Assembly (NCBI GenBank): GCA_905478035.1
Contig: CAJQGX010000014.1
Coordinates: 1-58,628, forward strand
Direction: 5' to 3'
From: an uncultured SAR86 cluster bacterium
GTDB taxonomy: Bacteria > Pseudomonadota > Gammaproteobacteria > Magnimaribacterales > D2472
DNA: 58,628 nt
Shown: positions 9,325-18,759 of the stretch, piece by piece
Layout of the letters: the number at the start of each line of letters is the position of its first letter
How positions within the stretch are numbered: the stretch's first letter is position 1
Translations under genes and position numbers: made by a program
Notes under the pieces: model-generated
Told to the model about the DNA's origin: nothing
Seen by the model: only the letters and a program-made list of their open reading frames with translations
Database searches by the model: none

Positions 9325-9983
9325 GCGATCACTTAAAATTAGACAATTATTCTAGGCCTACCTTAAATATGCCTAAAGAAAATTCTAGTTTACTTCTTCA
9401 TAGTTGCTGTGCACCTTGTGCAGGCGAAATTATGGAAGCACTCGCAGCTTCAAAAATAAAAACTACTGTTTATTTTTATAATCCAAATATTCATCCAACT
9501 GAAGAATATGAGATTAGAAAAAATGAAAATAAAAGATTTTGCGATAAATTAGGATTTGAATGTATTGACGGTGACTATGACAAAGATAATTGGTTTGAAA
9601 GAATTAAAGGTCTTGAAGATGAGCCTGAAAGAGGAAAAAGGTGCACTCAGTGTTTTGATATGAGATTTGAAAGGTCTGCACTTTTTGCTCAGGAAAATGG
9701 TTTTGGTGTTTATGCTACTACTTTAGGAATTTCTAGATGGAAGGACATGAACCAAATTAATACATCAGGTCTTCGAGCTGCAAAAAGATACGAAGATGTA
9801 TCTTACTGGGATTTTAATTGGAGAAAACAAGGCGGATCTTCAAGGATGGTTGAAATTTCAAAGAGAGAAGAGTTCTATCAGCAAGAATATTGTGGGTGTG
9901 TGTATAGTCTCAGAGATACCAATAGATGGAGAAGAAAGAACAATAAAGATCGAATAATTAGAGGAGTAAAATTTTATAGTTAG
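9321..9983 (+). CDS. queH: Epoxyqueuosine reductase QueH
   Basis: Carries out the last step of queuosine synthesis, reducing epoxyqueuosine in tRNA; it replaces the unrelated, cobalamin-dependent QueG. The 220-residue protein shows the QueH cysteine pattern: HSCCAPC at residues 27-33, a CxxC near 107-110 (RCTQC) and a CGC near 190-192, which together would hold an iron-sulfur cluster and metal. TLGISRWKD is the conserved central segment. It is translationally coupled to thrH by a 4-bp overlap. No other queuosine gene is in the window. Confidence 0.9.
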   Translation: MSDHLKLDNYSRPTLNMPKENSSLLLHSCCAPCAGEIMEALAASKIKTTVYFYNPNIHPTEEYEIRKNENKRFCDKLGFECIDGDYDKDNWFERIKGLEDEPERGKRCTQCFDMRFERSALFAQENGFGVYATTLGISRWKDMNQINTSGLRAAKRYEDVSYWDFNWRKQGGSSRMVEISKREEFYQQEYCGCVYSLRDTNRWRRKNNKDRIIRGVKFYS

Positions 9984-10015
9984 TTGTAAATTTGGGAAAC
10001 AGCATCTTCTTCACT

Positions 10016-10021
10016 TATAAT
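10016..10021 (+). promoter_or_regulatory. Candidate -10 element of the prpBCD operon
   Basis: A perfect TATAAT lies 9 nt upstream of the prpB ATG, with TTGGGA (9992-9997) 18 bp further upstream as a possible -35. Transcription from it would start about 1-4 nt before the ATG, giving an almost leaderless message. No Shine-Dalgarno sequence precedes the ATG. Spacing and hexamer are seen; use is inferred. Confidence 0.55.
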
Positions 10022-10030
10022 CTCTCAACT

Positions 10031-10897
10031 ATGACATCAGGTAATAAATTTAGGGAAGCACTCAAATCAAATTCCCCTCTTGTAATCCCAGGAACTATTA
10101 ATGCGTATTCAGCCATACTAGCTGAAAAAGCAGGACACAAAGCTATTTACCTTTCTGGCGGAGGTGTTGCTGCAGCCTCATATGGAATTCCTGATCTTGG
10201 CATAACATCTTTGGATGATGTACTAATTGATGTTAAAAGAATTTCTAACGCATCCTCACTACCATTACTAGTTGATATTGATACAGGCTGGGGTGGAGCA
10301 TTCAATATTTCAAGAACAATAAAAGAAATGATCAATGCAGGTTGTGGTGCTGTCCATATGGAAGACCAAGTATCTCAAAAAAGATGTGGCCATAGACCTA
10401 ATAAATCTCTTGTTAGCTCGAATGAAATGCAGGATAGGATTAAAGCGGCAGTTGATGGCAGACATGACGAAACATTTTTTATTATGGCCAGAACAGATGC
10501 TTTAGCTGATGAAGGCATGAGCGGTGCAATAGATAGAGCTTCAAGTTATGTTGAACAGGGTGCCGATGGTATTTTTTTAGAGGCAGTAACATCACTTGAT
10601 CAATATGAAGAATTCAAAGAAGCTCTTGATGTTCCTCTTCTCGCTAACATTACTGAATTTGGAAAAACACCTTTATTTTCTCAAGATGAATTAGAGCAAG
10701 TAAAGGTAGATATGATTTTATATCCACTAACAGCATTTAGAGCTATGAGCAAAGCAGCGGAAAAAATTTACATTTCTCTAGCCAAAGAGAGGACACAAGA
10801 AGGTCTCTTGGATATAATGCAGACCCGAGAAGAGTTATACGAATACTTAAACTATCATAGCTACGAAGAAAAATTAGATAGCTTATTTAAAGATTAA
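10031..10897 (+). CDS. prpB: 2-Methylisocitrate lyase
   Basis: Splits 2-methylisocitrate into pyruvate and succinate, the last step of the methylcitrate cycle for propionyl-CoA. The 288-residue protein has YLSGGGVAAASYGIPDLG, the DIDTGWG metal-site segment, and the catalytic KRCGHRPN loop (Cys near residue 119), which distinguishes methylisocitrate lyase from PEP mutase relatives. The frame extends upstream to a TTG at 9992, but ATG 10031 gives the family's normal N terminus and is preferred. It is followed 18 bp later by prpC. Confidence 0.94.
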   Translation: MTSGNKFREALKSNSPLVIPGTINAYSAILAEKAGHKAIYLSGGGVAAASYGIPDLGITSLDDVLIDVKRISNASSLPLLVDIDTGWGGAFNISRTIKEMINAGCGAVHMEDQVSQKRCGHRPNKSLVSSNEMQDRIKAAVDGRHDETFFIMARTDALADEGMSGAIDRASSYVEQGADGIFLEAVTSLDQYEEFKEALDVPLLANITEFGKTPLFSQDELEQVKVDMILYPLTAFRAMSKAAEKIYISLAKERTQEGLLDIMQTREELYEYLNYHSYEEKLDSLFKD

Positions 10898-10915
10898 AAA
10901 CTAGAAGAGGAAAAA

Positions 10916-12037
10916 ATGGTAAAAAAACTTGAAGGAGCTGGTCTAAGAGGCCAAGTTGCTGGAGAAACTTCGCTTTCAACAGTTGGTCAAATAGAAGGTT
11001 TAGCTTATAGAGGTCATAAAATAGAAACTCTTGCTGAAAAAGCTACATTCGAAGAGGTTGCCTATCTTCTTTTATATGGCAAGTTGCCTAATGTTAAGGA
11101 GCTTGAAAGTTATAAAGAAGTTTTAAAAAATCAAAGAGACCTTCCTCAATCATTAAAAGAGGTTCTTCAAAAAATACCTGCTAGCGCTCATCCCATGGAT
11201 GTAATGAGAACCGGAACATCTATGTTAGGAAATCTTGAGCCTGAAGGAGACTTCTCTAATCAATTAAATTCAATTAATAGAATGATCGCAACAATGCCAT
11301 CAATTGTTACATACTGGTATAAGTACTCTCATGAAGGTATTGATATAGAGCTAGTCAATGATGAAGATTCTATGGCAGGTCATTTTTTACATATCCTTCA
11401 TGGCAAAACTCCAAGTGATCTTCATAGAAAGGTCATGGATGTATCACTTGTTTTATATGCAGAACATGAATTTAATGCTTCAACATTTACTGGCAGAGTC
11501 TGTGCTTCAACCATGTCTGATATTCATTCGTGTGTTGTTGCTGCAATTGGATCATTAAGAGGGCCTTTGCATGGAGGTGCTAACGAAAAAGCTATGGAGC
11601 TTATTGAAAATTGGACCTCGAGAGCTGAGGCAAAAGAAAAAATTCTTTCAATGCTTGAAAATAAAGAAAAAATTATGGGTTTTGGACATGCTGTTTATTC
11701 AATTAGAGATCCAAGAAATGCTGTCATTAAAGAGTTTGCTAAAGAGCTTTCTCTTCTTCATGACAACGATGATCTATATCAAGTAGCTGAAGAGGTAGAA
11801 AAGGTCATGGCTGATGAAAAGAAAATGTTTGCTAATGCAGATTTCTTCCATGCTCCAGCATATTTTTATATGGGAATTCCAACAAAATTATTTACACCAA
11901 TTTTTGTAATGTCTAGAGTTTCAGGCTGGACAGCTCATTGTATGGAGCAAAGAGCAAACAACAGAATAATCAGGCCTAGCGCTGATTACATTGGAGTTGA
12001 AAGTTCTGAATGGGTTGATTTAGCAGATAGAGCATAA
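10916..12037 (+). CDS. prpC: 2-Methylcitrate synthase
   Basis: Condenses propionyl-CoA with oxaloacetate. The 373-residue length and N-terminal LRGQVAGETSLSTVG fit PrpC rather than the longer housekeeping citrate synthase. Citrate-synthase-fold residues are visible: RGPLHGGANEKAMEL with its active-site His, MGFGHAVY with the second His, and the C-terminal WTAHCMEQ segment. AGAGG lies 5 nt before ATG 10916, a strong ribosome site unlike the prpB start. It is the middle gene of prpB-prpC-prpD. Confidence 0.94.
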   Translation: MVKKLEGAGLRGQVAGETSLSTVGQIEGLAYRGHKIETLAEKATFEEVAYLLLYGKLPNVKELESYKEVLKNQRDLPQSLKEVLQKIPASAHPMDVMRTGTSMLGNLEPEGDFSNQLNSINRMIATMPSIVTYWYKYSHEGIDIELVNDEDSMAGHFLHILHGKTPSDLHRKVMDVSLVLYAEHEFNASTFTGRVCASTMSDIHSCVVAAIGSLRGPLHGGANEKAMELIENWTSRAEAKEKILSMLENKEKIMGFGHAVYSIRDPRNAVIKEFAKELSLLHDNDDLYQVAEEVEKVMADEKKMFANADFFHAPAYFYMGIPTKLFTPIFVMSRVSGWTAHCMEQRANNRIIRPSADYIGVESSEWVDLADRA

Positions 12038-12039
12038 AC

Positions 12040-13500
12040 ATGTCATCAAATGTTGATTTGAATGTCAGGCCTGATTACGACCATGTCATAAAAGAAATAG
12101 CCGACTATGTAATTAGTTTTGAGATCCAGTCTGATCTTGCCCTTGATACTGCAAGAAATTGTTTAATTGATACAATTGGTTGTGGTCTGCTTGCACTTAA
12201 ATTTCCAGCTTGTACGAAAATGCTTGGACCTGTTGTTGAGGGTTCATCAGTGCCTTTTGGGGTAAGAGTTCCAGGTACTACTTTTAAACTTGACCCAATT
12301 AAAGGTGCTTTTGATATTGGCTGTATTATCAGATGGCTGGATTATAATGATACTTGGCTTGCTGCAGAATGGGGTCATCCTTCAGATAATCTAGGAGCCA
12401 TTTTAGCAATCGCAGATTTTATATCACAAAAAAATATTTCAGAAGGCAAAGAGCCTTTAAAAATGAAAACAGTCTTAGAGTCAATGATCATGGCGCATGA
12501 GATTCAGGGTGTTTTAGCTTTAAAAAATAGCTTTAATAAAGTTGGGCTTGATCATGTGGTCTTAGTAAAAGTAGCCTCAACTGCGATTGTTACCAAGCTT
12601 ATGGGTGGCAGCAAAGACCAGATAATGGATGCGGTGAGTCATGCCTGGGTCGACGGTCAAAGCCTGAGGACATATAGGCATGCACCTAATGCAGGATCAA
12701 GAAAAAGCTGGGCTGCAGGAGATGCAACTTCCAGAGCTGTCAGGCTTGCAATGATCACACTTTCTGGTGAAATGGGTTATCCAGGAGTCTTATCTGCACC
12801 AGTTTGGGGATTTGAAGATGTATCATTTAAAGGAGAGAAGTTATCTTTGCCTCAACCTTTTGATACCTATGTTATGGAAAATATTTTATTTAAAATCAGT
12901 TTTCCTGCTGAATTTCATGCTCAAACAGCAGTAGAAGCTGCTGTCACTCTTCACTCCTTAGTAAAAGATAGACTAGATGATATTAAAACAATTGATGTTA
13001 CTACTCATGAGTCTGCTATTAGAATTATTTCAAAAGTAGGAGATTTAAATAATCCAGCTGACAGAGATCATTGTCTTCAATATATGATTGCTATTGGTCT
13101 TTTAAAAGGTGACTTAGTTGCTGAGGACTACGAAGATGATGTTGCTTCTGATCCAAGAGTGGATGCACTTAGAGAAAAGATGGTTATTTCTGAAGATGAA
13201 AGGTATTCAACTGAATATCATGAAGCTGACAAGAGATCTATCGCTAATAAGATTCAAATTCATTTTAATGATGGCTCTTCAACAGATGCAATTGAAGTTG
13301 AATACCCAATTGGACATAAAAGAAGAAGAGAAGAGGGTATACCTGTATTAGAGCAGAAGTTCTTAAAAAATCTTCAGATCACATATGATTCTGATAAGTG
13401 TGAACAAATCTATAGTTTATGCACTAATCAAGATGATTTAGAAAATATTTCAGTAACAGAGTTTCAAGAACTATTTACTGTAGACGCAAACAATTTTTAA
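12040..13500 (+). CDS. prpD: 2-Methylcitrate dehydratase
   Basis: Dehydrates 2-methylcitrate to 2-methyl-cis-aconitate. The 486-residue MmgE/PrpD-family protein carries DTIGCGLLA near the start, RWLDYNDTW, the EWGHPSDN segment and KSWAAGDATSRAVRLA, all typical of PrpD. It begins 2 bp after prpC. In E. coli the product is hydrated to methylisocitrate by aconitase B, which is also in this window (26.8-29.4 kb), so the local gene set covers the cycle from propionyl-CoA onward; the propionate-activating enzyme is not here. Confidence 0.94.
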   Translation: MSSNVDLNVRPDYDHVIKEIADYVISFEIQSDLALDTARNCLIDTIGCGLLALKFPACTKMLGPVVEGSSVPFGVRVPGTTFKLDPIKGAFDIGCIIRWLDYNDTWLAAEWGHPSDNLGAILAIADFISQKNISEGKEPLKMKTVLESMIMAHEIQGVLALKNSFNKVGLDHVVLVKVASTAIVTKLMGGSKDQIMDAVSHAWVDGQSLRTYRHAPNAGSRKSWAAGDATSRAVRLAMITLSGEMGYPGVLSAPVWGFEDVSFKGEKLSLPQPFDTYVMENILFKISFPAEFHAQTAVEAAVTLHSLVKDRLDDIKTIDVTTHESAIRIISKVGDLNNPADRDHCLQYMIAIGLLKGDLVAEDYEDDVASDPRVDALREKMVISEDERYSTEYHEADKRSIANKIQIHFNDGSSTDAIEVEYPIGHKRRREEGIPVLEQKFLKNLQITYDSDKCEQIYSLCTNQDDLENISVTEFQELFTVDANNF

Positions 13501-13545
13501 TTATTAACAAAGCTATAAATTTGCGGCTTTAAAGCTTTTTTGGAC

Positions 13546-13551
13546 TATAAT
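13546..13551 (+). promoter_or_regulatory. Candidate -10 element of the aroC-purF gene string
   Basis: A perfect TATAAT ends 7 nt before the aroC ATG in the 58-bp gap after prpD, the only real gap before a 13-kb run of abutting genes. TTGCGG (13521-13526) is a loose -35 candidate at 19 bp spacing. The predicted transcription start falls at or within 1-2 nt of the ATG, so the message would be leaderless. No Shine-Dalgarno sequence is present. Confidence 0.55.
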
Positions 13552-13558
13552 CATTGCC

Positions 13559-14644
13559 ATGTCAGGCAATACTTTTGGAGAATTATTTAAAGTTACTACT
13601 TTTGGTGAAAGCCATGGTAAGGCTTTGGGCTGCATTATTGATGGATGCCCACCAAATATAGAGCTTGATGAGGATGATATCCAGCATGAACTTAATAGAA
13701 GGAAGCCTGGTCAATCTGACGTCACTACACAAAGAAAAGAAGATGATTTAGTTGAAATTTTGTCTGGAGTTTTTGAGGGTAAGACAACTGGTACTCCAAT
13801 AAGTTTAATCATCTACAATCAAGATCAAAGATCGAAAGATTACTCAAATATTAAGGATACTTTCAGACCCAATCATGCTGATATTACATATCAGGCTAAA
13901 TATGGGCATAGAGACTATAGAGGCGGTGGAAGATCTAGTGCTAGAGAGACAGCGATGAGAGTTGCAGCTGGTGCTGTTGCAAAAAAATATTTAAATAGCT
14001 TAGGTATCAAAACTACAAGTTATGTTAGTCAGATTGGAACCATCAAAGCTGATGCTATCAACCATAAAGAAAGTAATAGTAATAAATACTTTTTTGCTGA
14101 CAAATCAAAATTAAAAAATTTGGATGATTTATTTACTGATTTAATATCAGAAGGAAACTCTGTGGGTGCTAAGCTTGGAGTAACTATTGAAAACTGTCCT
14201 GTAGGTCTAGGTGCACCAGTATTCGATAAACTTGATGCAGACTTAGCAAAAGCCATTATGAGTATCAATGCAGTTAAATCAGTTTCTATTGGTAACACAG
14301 ATGACATTTTAGTCTCCAAAGGCTCAGATGTAAGAGATGAGATGAGAGAAGATGGTTTTACATCTAACAATGCCGGTGGGATTTTAGGAGGCATATCGAA
14401 TGGGGATGATATAAATATAAACTTTATTATCAAACCCACATCTAGTATAAAAAATACTGGAAAAAGTGTTGATACTGAGGGCAAAGAAGTCAATATAGAG
14501 GTTACTGGAAGACATGATCCGTGTGTTGGTATCAGAGCAGTACCTATTGCAGAAGCCATGGCAAATTTAGTCGTTATAGATCACCTTTTGAGAAATAGAG
14601 CTCAATGCGGTGAGGTTGATCAAAAATTACCTTTCAAAAAGTAA
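13559..14644 (+). CDS. aroC: Chorismate synthase
   Basis: Converts EPSP to chorismate, the branch point for aromatic amino acids, using reduced FMN. The 361-residue protein has the full signatures: [16 protein letters not shown] near the start, the [20 protein letters not shown] segment, and GRHDPC near the C terminus. It is the first gene of the long biosynthetic string; leuC starts one base after its stop. Chorismate made here feeds the tryptophan branch, whose trpF, trpB and trpA follow in the same string. Confidence 0.96.
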   Translation: MSGNTFGELFKVTTFGESHGKALGCIIDGCPPNIELDEDDIQHELNRRKPGQSDVTTQRKEDDLVEILSGVFEGKTTGTPISLIIYNQDQRSKDYSNIKDTFRPNHADITYQAKYGHRDYRGGGRSSARETAMRVAAGAVAKKYLNSLGIKTTSYVSQIGTIKADAINHKESNSNKYFFADKSKLKNLDDLFTDLISEGNSVGAKLGVTIENCPVGLGAPVFDKLDADLAKAIMSINAVKSVSIGNTDDILVSKGSDVRDEMREDGFTSNNAGGILGGISNGDDININFIIKPTSSIKNTGKSVDTEGKEVNIEVTGRHDPCVGIRAVPIAEAMANLVVIDHLLRNRAQCGEVDQKLPFKK

Positions 14645-14645
14645 C

Positions 14646-16046
14646 ATGCCTAGTACTTTATATGACAAGCTTTGGAATGAGCACCATATAAAAACTTTAG
14701 ATTCAGGTGAATCCTTAATATACATTGATAGACAGTATCTTCATGAGGTTACATCTCCGCAAGCCTTTGAAGGTCTTACAAAAAAAGATCTAAAGCCCTG
14801 GAGGCTAGGTGCAAACATTGCAACTCCTGATCACAATGTGCCAACTGAAAGAGGAAGATCCTTTACTGTAGAAAATATTGATGACAATATTTCAAAAATT
14901 CAAGTTGTTGAGCTAGATAAAAATTGTAATAAATTTGGAATAAAACAATTTGATATAACTTCATCTAATCAAGGTATTGTTCATGTGATTGGTCCAGAGT
15001 TAGGTTATACATTGCCTGGCATGACTATAGTTTGTGGTGATTCTCATACATCAACTCATGGTGCTTTTGGTTGTTTGGCTATGGGCATTGGTACTTCAGA
15101 GGTTGAGCATGTTCTTGCTACTCAGACTTTAAAGGTATCAAAGCTTTTAAATATGCGAGTAGTTTTTCAAGGAAAGCCTCAACAAGGAGTGTCTTCTAAA
15201 GATATAGTTTTATATCTTATTGGGAAGATTGGGACGGCGGGTGGAAATGGCCATGCAATTGAGTTCTCAGGTAATTATATTGAAAATATTTCAATGGAAG
15301 CAAGAATGACCATATGTAATATGGCTATTGAAGCTGGCGCTAAAGTTGGATTAATAGCACCTGACACAACAACAATAGAGTATGTAAAAAAACATTCTTC
15401 TTTATCAGATAATGATTTAACTTTAGCTCAAAATCATTGGAATAAATTATCATCAGATACAGATGCTATTTTCGATAAAGAGATAATTATTGATGTTTCT
15501 AATATAAAGCCTCAAGTTACCTGGGGAACATCACCTGAGATGGTTGTTGATTACGATGCAACTCTGCCTGATTTAAATTCAGATATCCAGGCTAATAAAA
15601 AAAATATAGAGCTTGCAAAACAATATATGGGTATCGAAGAAGGTCAAAAATTAACTGACCTTAAATTTGATAGAGTTTTTATTGGATCATGCACTAACTC
15701 AAGGATAGAAGATCTTAGAGAGGCAGCAATAGCAATCAAAGGAAAAAAAGTTTCAGAAACCATAACAGAGGCTATTGTAGTTCCAGGGTCTGGAATGGTT
15801 AAAGCACAAGCAGAGTCAGAAGGGCTTGATAAAATATTTCAGGATGCAGGTTTTATATGGAGAGATCCAGGATGTTCTATGTGTCTTGGCATGAACCCAG
15901 ATCAACTAAAGCCATACGAAAGATGCGCTTCTACATCTAATAGAAACTTTGAAGGCAGGCAAGGAAATCTTGGTAGAACTCATCTTATGAGTCCATTAAT
16001 GGCAGCCCATACCGCTATTAATGGAGTTATTGGGGAATTGCTATGA
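14646..16046 (+). CDS. leuC: 3-Isopropylmalate dehydratase, large subunit
   Basis: With LeuD, isomerises 2- to 3-isopropylmalate in leucine synthesis. The 466-residue subunit has the three cluster-binding cysteines of the aconitase family (IGSCTNSR and CSMCLGMN) and the [14 protein letters not shown] segment. The frame extends upstream into aroC, but ATG 14646 gives the family's usual [10 protein letters not shown] start and avoids a 36-bp overlap. leuA is not in the window. Confidence 0.95.
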   Translation: MPSTLYDKLWNEHHIKTLDSGESLIYIDRQYLHEVTSPQAFEGLTKKDLKPWRLGANIATPDHNVPTERGRSFTVENIDDNISKIQVVELDKNCNKFGIKQFDITSSNQGIVHVIGPELGYTLPGMTIVCGDSHTSTHGAFGCLAMGIGTSEVEHVLATQTLKVSKLLNMRVVFQGKPQQGVSSKDIVLYLIGKIGTAGGNGHAIEFSGNYIENISMEARMTICNMAIEAGAKVGLIAPDTTTIEYVKKHSSLSDNDLTLAQNHWNKLSSDTDAIFDKEIIIDVSNIKPQVTWGTSPEMVVDYDATLPDLNSDIQANKKNIELAKQYMGIEEGQKLTDLKFDRVFIGSCTNSRIEDLREAAIAIKGKKVSETITEAIVVPGSGMVKAQAESEGLDKIFQDAGFIWRDPGCSMCLGMNPDQLKPYERCASTSNRNFEGRQGNLGRTHLMSPLMAAHTAINGVIGELL

Positions 16047-16684
16047 AGATGATTGGTAATGAGATTCAAATTAAAGGAATTGTTGCATCAATTGATAGAG
16101 ATAATATTGATACAGATCAAATCATTCCTACAGAGTATTTAAAATCTATTAAAAAGTTTGGTTTTGAAGATTATCTTTTTGATGGATGGCGTTATCTTGA
16201 TGAGGGCAAGCTTGGCATTTCAAAGAGTCAAAGAAAAATTAATCAAGATTTTGTTTTGAATCAAGAGCCTTTTACTCAAGCTAATATTCTTTTAACTAGA
16301 GATAACTTTGGATGTGGCTCATCGAGGGAGCATGCTGTTTGGGCATTAAGAGATTTTGGTATTAGAGTTGTTATAGCATCATCGTTTGGCGACATTTTTT
16401 ATAATAATTGTTTTAAAAATGGCGTACTGCCAATCAGGCTAAGTAAAGATCAAATAGAAAGTATTTTTTGTGCTGAAGTGAAGGAGATGTCTATTAGTCT
16501 TGATTCAAGAACAATAGAATTTAATGATACTGAACAATATGCATTTGATGTAGAAGATAATCTTCTTGAAAGAATAGTATTGGGCTTAGATGATGTTGAT
16601 ATGACATTAAAGTATGCAGAGGATATAAAGTTATTTGAAAACAAAAGAAGGAAAGAAAAACCTTGGATATATGCAGATGAGTAA
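16043..16684 (+). CDS. leuD: 3-Isopropylmalate dehydratase, small subunit
   Basis: Swivel-domain partner of LeuC. The 213 residues include [17 protein letters not shown] near the start and [14 protein letters not shown], the substrate-binding loop of the small subunit. ATG 16043 overlaps the leuC stop by 4 bp (ATGA), typical of coupling that keeps the two subunits in step. The second Met codon at 16049 is an alternative start. Its 3' end overlaps leuB by 8 bp. Confidence 0.95.
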   Translation: MKMIGNEIQIKGIVASIDRDNIDTDQIIPTEYLKSIKKFGFEDYLFDGWRYLDEGKLGISKSQRKINQDFVLNQEPFTQANILLTRDNFGCGSSREHAVWALRDFGIRVVIASSFGDIFYNNCFKNGVLPIRLSKDQIESIFCAEVKEMSISLDSRTIEFNDTEQYAFDVEDNLLERIVLGLDDVDMTLKYAEDIKLFENKRRKEKPWIYADE

Positions 16685-17753
16685 AAAAATATTAATAACA
16701 CCAGGTGACGGTATAGGCAAAGAGGTCACCAGCTCAGCCAAAGAGGTTTTAGATTTTTTAATTAGTGAATATCAATTAAATTTTGATGTAACGCAGATGG
16801 ATGTTGGTGGAACTTCCTATAACAAAAATGGTTCACCACTTACTGATGATGTTCTTAATATCGCTAAAGAATCTGATGCAATTTTATTTGGTGCTGTTGG
16901 TGGTCCAGAATGGGATGATCTAGATTGGGATTCGCGACCAGAGCAAGCCTTACTAATACTTAGAAAAGAACTTGGTTTATTTGCAAATCTTAGACCTGCA
17001 TTCCTCTTTAATGAACTAGCAAGCGCATCTCCAATTAAAAATGAAATTATCAAAGATCTTGATATTTTAATAGTAAGAGAACTTACTGGAGGAATATATT
17101 TTGGAGAGCCAAGAGCAATTGTCTCTGACGAAACTCCTCCATATGCTTTTAATACAATGATCTATAACGAAGATGAGATTAAAAGAATTGCAAAAGTTGC
17201 ATTTGAGTCTGCAAAAAAAAGAGGCGGCAAACTTTGTTCTGTTGAAAAAGCTAACGTATTAGAAGTATCTAAGTTTTGGAGATCAGTAGTGAGTGATATG
17301 GCTAAAGACTATCCTGAAGTTGAGCTATCACATCAGCTTGCTGATAACACAGCTATGCAATTAGTTTTAAATCCAAACCAATTTGATGTCATCGTATCAA
17401 GCAATCTATTCGGTGATATTCTTTCAGACATAGCTGCAACCTTATCAGGCTCAATTGGCATGCTTCCTTCGGCATCTTTAAATAGTTCTTCACAAGGCAT
17501 GTATGAGCCTTGTCATGGAAGTGCTCCAGATATTGCAGGACAAGATATTGCTAATCCAATAGCAATGATTGCATCTTTAGCGATGGCATTAAGACATTCA
17601 CTAGATCAGCAAGATTTAGCAGATAAAATAGATAACGCTATTAAAAGTTTTATTCAGCAAGGACATAGAACAAAAGATATAAGCACAACCGCAGACTATA
17701 TTAAAACCTCTGAAGTTGCTTCAATAATTATAGGAATTATAAAAAATGGATAA
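16677..17753 (+). CDS. leuB: 3-Isopropylmalate dehydrogenase
   Basis: NAD-dependent oxidative decarboxylation of 3-isopropylmalate. The 358-residue protein begins [17 protein letters not shown] and carries RELTGGIYFGEPR and NLFGDILSDIAATLSGSIGMLPSAS, which bind metal-isopropylmalate and NAD. The frame opens at 16635 inside leuD, but ATG 16677 is preferred because the family begins just before the PGDGIG loop. It overlaps leuD by 8 bp and asd by 8 bp. Confidence 0.95.
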   Translation: MSKKILITPGDGIGKEVTSSAKEVLDFLISEYQLNFDVTQMDVGGTSYNKNGSPLTDDVLNIAKESDAILFGAVGGPEWDDLDWDSRPEQALLILRKELGLFANLRPAFLFNELASASPIKNEIIKDLDILIVRELTGGIYFGEPRAIVSDETPPYAFNTMIYNEDEIKRIAKVAFESAKKRGGKLCSVEKANVLEVSKFWRSVVSDMAKDYPEVELSHQLADNTAMQLVLNPNQFDVIVSSNLFGDILSDIAATLSGSIGMLPSASLNSSSQGMYEPCHGSAPDIAGQDIANPIAMIASLAMALRHSLDQQDLADKIDNAIKSFIQQGHRTKDISTTADYIKTSEVASIIIGIIKNG

Positions 17754-18759
17754 ATCTATAAATCTTGCATTAATTGGTGCATCTGGCGTTGTTGGTCAAA
17801 AAATACTCCAACTTCTTGAAAAGAAAAATATAAGAATTAACAAGCTATTTCCGCTTGGTAAATCTACTGTAGGACAATCTGTTCATTTTCAAAATGAAGA
17901 TATTGTTATTGGAGATATGGACTCTTTCGATCCATCTGAAGCTAATATAACAATCTTTTCAGCAGGATCTTCTGTAGCAAAAACTCATGCAAGAAAATTT
18001 GTTGAAAGTGGAAGTTATGTTGTCGATCTTTCATCAGAATTCAGATATGAGGACGACGTTCCCTTAATAATCCCTGAAATCAATGGAGATATTTTAGATG
18101 ATCTAAATGATCCTGCCTTAATAGCAAATCCTAATTGCTCAACTTCACAACTTTTAATGGTTTTAAAGCCAATTCATGATACTTATGGAGTTAATTTTTT
18201 TAATGTTGCTACATATCAAGCTGTTTCAGGAACTGGCAAAGAAGCTGTAGCAGAACTGAAATCACAAACCTTTGATGGTAACTCTGAACCAAAAGTTTAT
18301 CCAAAGCCCATTGCCTTTAATGTTATTCCTCAATGTGATATTTTCTTAGATAATGCTTTTACTAAAGAAGAAATGAAATTAGTCTGGGAGACAAAAAAAA
18401 TTCTTGATCCAGCAATTGAAATACAAGCTACATGCGCCAGAGTTCCTGTGATGAATGGTCATTCTGAGGCAGTATTTCTTAAATGCTCAAAAAAAGCTTC
18501 TCGTGAAGAGATTATCAATTGTATAGAGGGTACTCCGGGTGTTTGTGTTATGGATGATCCTGAAAATTTAGAATATCCAACACCGTTAGAACAAGCAAAT
18601 GATTCTGAAGATGTATATGTTGGAAGAATTAGATCTCAGCAAATCCAAAATGATACCTGGATATCTTTATGGGTTGTTGCAGATAATGTCTACGGAAAGG
18701 GTGCAGCACTAAATGCTGTTCAAATTCTTCAAAGGTTAGTTTCAAGCAATAAAATATGA
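17746..18759 (+). CDS. asd: Aspartate-semialdehyde dehydrogenase
   Basis: Reduces aspartyl phosphate to the semialdehyde on the way to lysine, threonine, methionine and diaminopimelate. The 337-residue protein shows the nucleotide-binding GASGVVGQKILQLL, active-site Cys131 in NPNCST, QAVSGTGKEA, and the catalytic His in NGHSEAVF. The order leuB-asd-fimV-truA is the standard gammaproteobacterial arrangement. The enzyme preceding it in the pathway, LysC, is encoded at 47.4 kb. Confidence 0.95.
   Translation: MDKSINLALIGASGVVGQKILQLLEKKNIRINKLFPLGKSTVGQSVHFQNEDIVIGDMDSFDPSEANITIFSAGSSVAKTHARKFVESGSYVVDLSSEFRYEDDVPLIIPEINGDILDDLNDPALIANPNCSTSQLLMVLKPIHDTYGVNFFNVATYQAVSGTGKEAVAELKSQTFDGNSEPKVYPKPIAFNVIPQCDIFLDNAFTKEEMKLVWETKKILDPAIEIQATCARVPVMNGHSEAVFLKCSKKASREEIINCIEGTPGVCVMDDPENLEYPTPLEQANDSEDVYVGRIRSQQIQNDTWISLWVVADNVYGKGAALNAVQILQRLVSSNKI

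Noticed and set aside
13508..13540. Possible terminator after prpD (AAAGC...GCTTT followed by Ts)
   Set aside because: The stem is only about five A/T-rich pairs with a long loop and weak T-run; too weak to call, though transcription may still end here.
14029..14559. A 176-codon open frame on the minus strand inside aroC
   Set aside because: Mirror of conserved chorismate synthase codons; no plausible promoter or start signal, and no recognisable protein features.
14610..14645. Longer LeuC N terminus starting inside aroC
   Set aside because: The extra 12 residues are basic and unlike LeuC; ATG 14646 fits the family and the one-base gap.
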